The position numbers and the translations under genes are program-made. The notes under the pieces were generated by a model. That model ran no database searches. It was not told the DNA's origin and saw only the letters and a list, made by a program, of their open reading frames with translations. Of a stretch of 64,000 nucleotides of DNA, positions 60,288 through 64,000 are shown piece after piece; position 1 is the first letter of the stretch, and each line of letters begins with the position of its first letter. Origin of the DNA: Novakomyces olei (lineage: Eukaryota; Ascomycota; Novakomycetes; Novakomycetales; Novakomycetaceae); the NCBI GenBank assembly GCA_016906335.1, contig JADEYG010000003.1, positions 1,674,001-1,738,000 on the forward strand, read 5' to 3'.

Positions 60288-62423
60288 CACAGTCTCTCAA
60301 ATCATTTTCCGTTTCAACTATTGGCCCCTTAATCAAATCGACCAAATACTTATCCCGATTTGCTCTGTAATCCAGAACTCGTATAATGTCTGTATTTCCC
60401 TTCAACTTCTTCTGTAAAGCCGACGTTACAAACGGCAAGCGAGGCAACAACACTGGCTTGAACATGAGCAAACCTGCTTCTATCAAGTCGCTGTCCAGAA
60501 ATGCTAAACTTGCCTCCGATAATGACTCTTTCAAGTTGAGTCCATTGTAAGTAAGGCGGTTATTCCTTCGACGAAATTCTTTTAAATAAATATCAGAATA
60601 TTTAGTAGCATCTTCACTGGCCAGGAAAATGGACAGTATTCTCACATACGCTGTTAAAAGTGGTCCCCTAAGCAATTGAGTGACTTTTTCATCATTGCTC
60701 ATACTAGCGATGGCTTCTATGGGCATCATCAATCGGCTGATTTCAGCCTCCAAGAAATCCGCCAAAACTTCGGTTTTTACTCTGTAATAGCTGGAGGGAC
60801 ATGGAACTTCAGATTCTGATTCCAATGTCTCCAATACAGAGTAGTCGTCTAAGCTGAAGTCTAGTATTTTATCATATGTTATTCTAAACTCTCTTCTCAC
60901 ACCAAAACTTGACTTTTTTGAAGCCGTGAGGCTTTCACAAATCCTCTGCTTTGTGGCAACGTACGCTGAGACGACAGAATTTCGAGACAGTGGCTTTCCA
61001 AAGCGACTATTTTCAGCATGGAACTCGCTGAACATGTCATTTGACATGTATAGAGACTCGAAATGAGGCAGTCCGAACGACCTATGGCCTTTCTTAGGAG
61101 TAGTAATAACATCTTTAAAGCTGTTATAAGCTTTCAATTGGGCGAGTCCAGTAGACTGCCGTAAAACACATCGGATATTTGTAACTGCGTCCACCGAGCC
61201 AGCTTCGCCCAAAAAATAAAAAGGATAATATTGGAAGCCATAGCGTGATGCAGCTGGCCGTGGGCTCAAGGTAGATGAAAGGAAACCAATCAAAGGATCT
61301 TTTTTATACAAAAGAGTAGTCGGCTCATCGGAATCCGGGACATCTTCAACTCCAATATCAATGAATATGTCTGAGGCCTTAATTTTATTGTCGTTCCCGT
61401 CACGACTCCAATTGATCATCTCACTCAACTTTTCATCAAATCGCATAATAGTATCATAAAGACTCTTCGTCTTGTACGACAACTTTGTGTCGTGAGCTTC
61501 ACAAATTATAAATGGATCCTTAAATTTGGAGAGGTCGGGGTCTGTTGAGTCTAACAATTGTAGAATTTCGTTCCACAAACGGTCGAAATAGATGTTTTTG
61601 AGATAAGCACCGTTTGGAAAGGCCGACAGTGATCCAGGCGACTCTTCCCTCGCTACTTTCGACTTGTAAAGGGCTTCCTCAAAGCTTCTGGGCATATGCT
61701 GCAGAACATCCCAAGGAAGAACCCTTTTACAAGCCGGAAGCAATATTTTATTAATCCAAACTGCCATTTCATCGTTGGTTGGGTACACCTCCGTCGATTG
61801 TTTAGCCCGCACAGACCCAAAGCAAACCTTGACCCACGTTCCTCGAACATTATTCGCGACAGCCAAACGGATAAAGTAGAAATGCTTGTAAGCACTTGGG
61901 TTCCGACCCAGCGGCCTGACATGGAGCTGCTGGTTTTTGACCGACAGAAAGGGGATGTAAAAATGTAAAACTCCATCTTGTTTGAAACTTCCGAGATTGG
62001 AACTTCCAATGATAAGACTGTCGATGTCATAAACACGACGAATATTAACATCTTCTAAAGAGCCTTTTTCTAAAGTTATCGAGTGTCTTTTGTCCCCATG
62101 ACAACCGGTAAGCAGCCTTTCCCAATCCACCGCGTCTTCTCCAAACTCAGAGATACAGGGCTGAAATATTGGCCATTGGGTTTTATCCATAATATTTTTA
62201 AGCCAGACAGCATGAAGCTCTATAGGACACTGCCCAATTTGGGTGTTAATGTCACTCGTCACATTGTACTGAATACCCTAGATATATTCAAACCGGAATT
62301 ATGGCGAAATTCCATTTTTATGTAATGTGATTCTTATTATGTATAATTCTAGTCAGGGTTTTCGCTTTTCCTTTACGCCATAATTCCATTTCGAAAAATA
62401 ATTAATGTATGAGGGGGGGGTCA

Positions 62424-62575
62424 TGCCAATTTCCTTAGCATTCCCGCGAATTATGGCGTAATTCTAATAAGAATGGTAGGAGAAACGTGGAGGCAGGGTT
62501 TTTTAGGGAGAATTTTCCGACTAAATTCCAAATTATAATATGGGAAATTGCGCGGGAATGCTAAGGAAATTGGCA
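62424..62575. repeat. perfect 25-bp inverted repeat
   Basis: TGCCAATTTCCTTAGCATTC plus CCGCG at 62424-62448, and its exact reverse complement at 62551-62575, with 102 bp between. G runs lie on both outer sides. It could be a small hairpin element (MITE-like) or a foldback structure. Confidence 0.85.
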
Positions 62576-62640
62576 TAAACGGGGGTAAGAACGACGTAAG
62601 AGCAAAAATAGTTTCCGCCTTAATTCCAAAACATTGGCAA

Positions 62641-63060
62641 ACCATATTGCGGCGAGGGTAGGGTTGCTGAATTTATAAAATATAATTATTATACAAGATG
62701 GTCTACACATATTATAGCTATCTGATAATATAATAAAAATATTATAGAGAGAGCCCCATAGTAATAAAGTATAATAAGAAAAACGTCAGAAAAATAAGAA
62801 AAATTAAGAGTGTGTAGTCCATGTGTAGAGGTGACAAAACGTCGAATGAACAAGTGTTTTTACAAAAAGTGTATGGTTGGATAGAGGGGTGCAGTAGGAG
62901 TGTAAATATATACTTGTTTACAAGATTGGATTAGTAATTATGGAGATATATGGGTTTAAAGATTTATAAAAAGCTCATGACGGCGCAGGATGCATTTTAT
63001 GTGGCATTATAATAATGTATAGTAGAATAATTTATTGTAAAGCAATGTATGTATAATAAT
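62641..63060. repeat. subtelomeric repeat, diverged copy C
   Basis: Matches copies A and B from GGCGAGGGTAGGGTTG onward (AAATTAAGAGTGTGTAGTCC, TTTACAAGATTGGATTAGTA), with more differences, and leads into ATAATGTATG minisatellite as copy B does. Confidence 0.85.
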
Positions 63061-63835
63061 GTATAGTATAATAATGTATGGTAATTTAATGTATAGGAAT
63101 AATGTATGTATAATAATGTATGGTATAATAATGTATGGTATAATAATATATGGTAGAATAATGTATTGTAAAGTTATTGTAAAGTAATGTATGTATAATA
63201 ATGTATGGTAGAATAATGTATTGTAAAGTTATTGTAAAGTAATGTATGTATAATAATGTATGGAGGAATATATAGGAATAATGTATGTATAATAATGTAT
63301 GGTATAATAATGTATGGTATAATAATATATGGTAGAATAATGTATTGTAAAGTTATTGTAAAGTAATGTATGTATAATAATGTATGGAGGAATAATGTAT
63401 GGAGGAATAATGTATGTATAATAATGTGTGGTATAATAATATATGGTAAAATAATGTATTGTAAAGTGAATAATGTATGTATAATAATGTATGGTATAAT
63501 AATGTATTGTAAAGTAAAGTATGTATAATAATGTATGGTAAATAATATATGGTAGAATAATGTATTGTAAAGTTATTGTAAAGTAATGTATGTATAATAA
63601 TATATGGTAGAATCATATGGTATAATAATATATGGCATTATAATGTATGGTATAATAATATATGGTGGAATAATGTATGGAGGAATAATGTATGTATAAT
63701 AATGTATGGTATAATAATATATGGGGGATTAATGTATGGGAATAATGTATGGGGAATTAATGTATGGGGGATTAATGTATGGAGAATAATGTGTATGGGG
63801 GAATAATGTATGGGGGAATAATGTACGGTGATATT
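63000..63835. repeat. AT-rich subtelomeric minisatellite, second block
   Basis: Units such as GTATGTATAATAATGTATGG and GAATAATGTATTGTAAAGTT in tandem with many variants, same family as 51032-52110. No gene; open frames on the minus strand are repeat artefacts. Confidence 0.85.
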
Positions 63836-64000
63836 TATTTAGGGTTAGGGTTATTTATGATCGAATGGAGTAGAGAATTATATTGAGATTGTTGGATATG
63901 AAAGGGAGGGAGAGAGTTGGAGTTGAGATAGGAAGTAAAGGGAAATAGAAAATGGGAATAGAGTAATGTAGAAGTTGCCAAAAAAATGTTTGATAAAGGA
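63836..64000. repeat. telomere-like tract followed by purine-rich sequence
   Basis: TTAGGGTTAGGGTTA at about 63839-63853, then a purine-rich stretch (GGGAGGGAGAGAG and similar) to the window end, the same pairing as at 16775-17041. Confidence 0.7.

Larger units (their letters stand above)
53087..62262 (-). pseudogene. large gene of unknown function, interrupted by an LTR element
   Basis: Two open stretches on the minus strand, 62262-60288 and 53817-53087, are separated by the LTR element at 53823-60287 with a CACAG target duplication. The reading frame is the same on both sides of the insertion, so together they span about 900 codons. I recognise no domain. Local features are QYYPFYFLGEAG, GHRSFGLPHFESLY, SSFGVRREFRITYDK and LWIIPQYDN; the protein is soluble-looking, with no membrane segments or zinc knuckles. 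The first in-frame ATG is near 62190; a splice acceptor near 62275 could add an upstream exon. It was apparently intact until the element arrived, so it may be a member of a subtelomeric gene family. Function unknown. Confidence 0.6.

Overview
The window looks like subtelomeric DNA of a filamentous ascomycete-type fungus. The genes carry short spliceosomal introns (41-96 bp, GTRNGT donors, CTAAC-like branch sites). The gene families are fungal: two Zn2Cys6 regulators, a FunK1 kinase, a Crinkler-like protein, HNH_2-type nucleases, a TmpA-like membrane flavoprotein, and Ty3-type chromodomain retrotransposons. Short CCCTAA/TTAGGG tracts are scattered through it. I cannot name the species.

Region 1 (1-17 kb) holds single metabolic genes among relics. 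In order: an HNH nuclease gene with five exons (minus strand), an aldehyde dehydrogenase (plus), the remains of an FAD monooxygenase, a zinc alcohol dehydrogenase (minus), a large Zn2Cys6 regulator (minus), an FAD/NADPH N-hydroxylase-like monooxygenase (minus), a decayed DUR3-type urea/polyamine transporter, and a second, intronless HNH paralogue lying between telomere-like tracts.

Region 2 (17.8-30.2 kb) looks like a small biosynthetic cluster. It has a Zn2Cys6 regulator, an adenylation-carrier-condensation enzyme (about 1164 aa), a BAHD-like acyltransferase, a long-chain acyl-CoA synthetase, and a divergently transcribed TmpA-like oxidoreductase. A plausible inference is that an acyl group is activated, loaded on a carrier and transferred, with a membrane redox partner. 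The product is unknown.

Region 3 (30-41 kb) has eroded sequence with a possible methyltransferase remnant, a six-exon germinal-centre-type STE20 kinase, and a head-to-head pair made of a Crinkler-like NTPase tail and a FunK1 kinase.

Region 4 (41-64 kb) is repeat territory. It has copies of a subtelomeric repeat, AT-rich GTATAATAAT-type minisatellites, and three generations of Ty3-like elements. One chromodomain element (44447-49668), with LTRs that look identical, is nested in an older broken one. A second element (53823-60287), also with LTRs that look identical, has inserted into a large reading frame of unknown function. This second element carries an extra gene between pol and its 3' LTR. 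That gene encodes a C2H2 zinc finger followed by a JmjC/cupin-type oxygenase fold. An element with a chromatin-reading domain and its own putative chromatin-modifying enzyme is the most unusual thing in the window.
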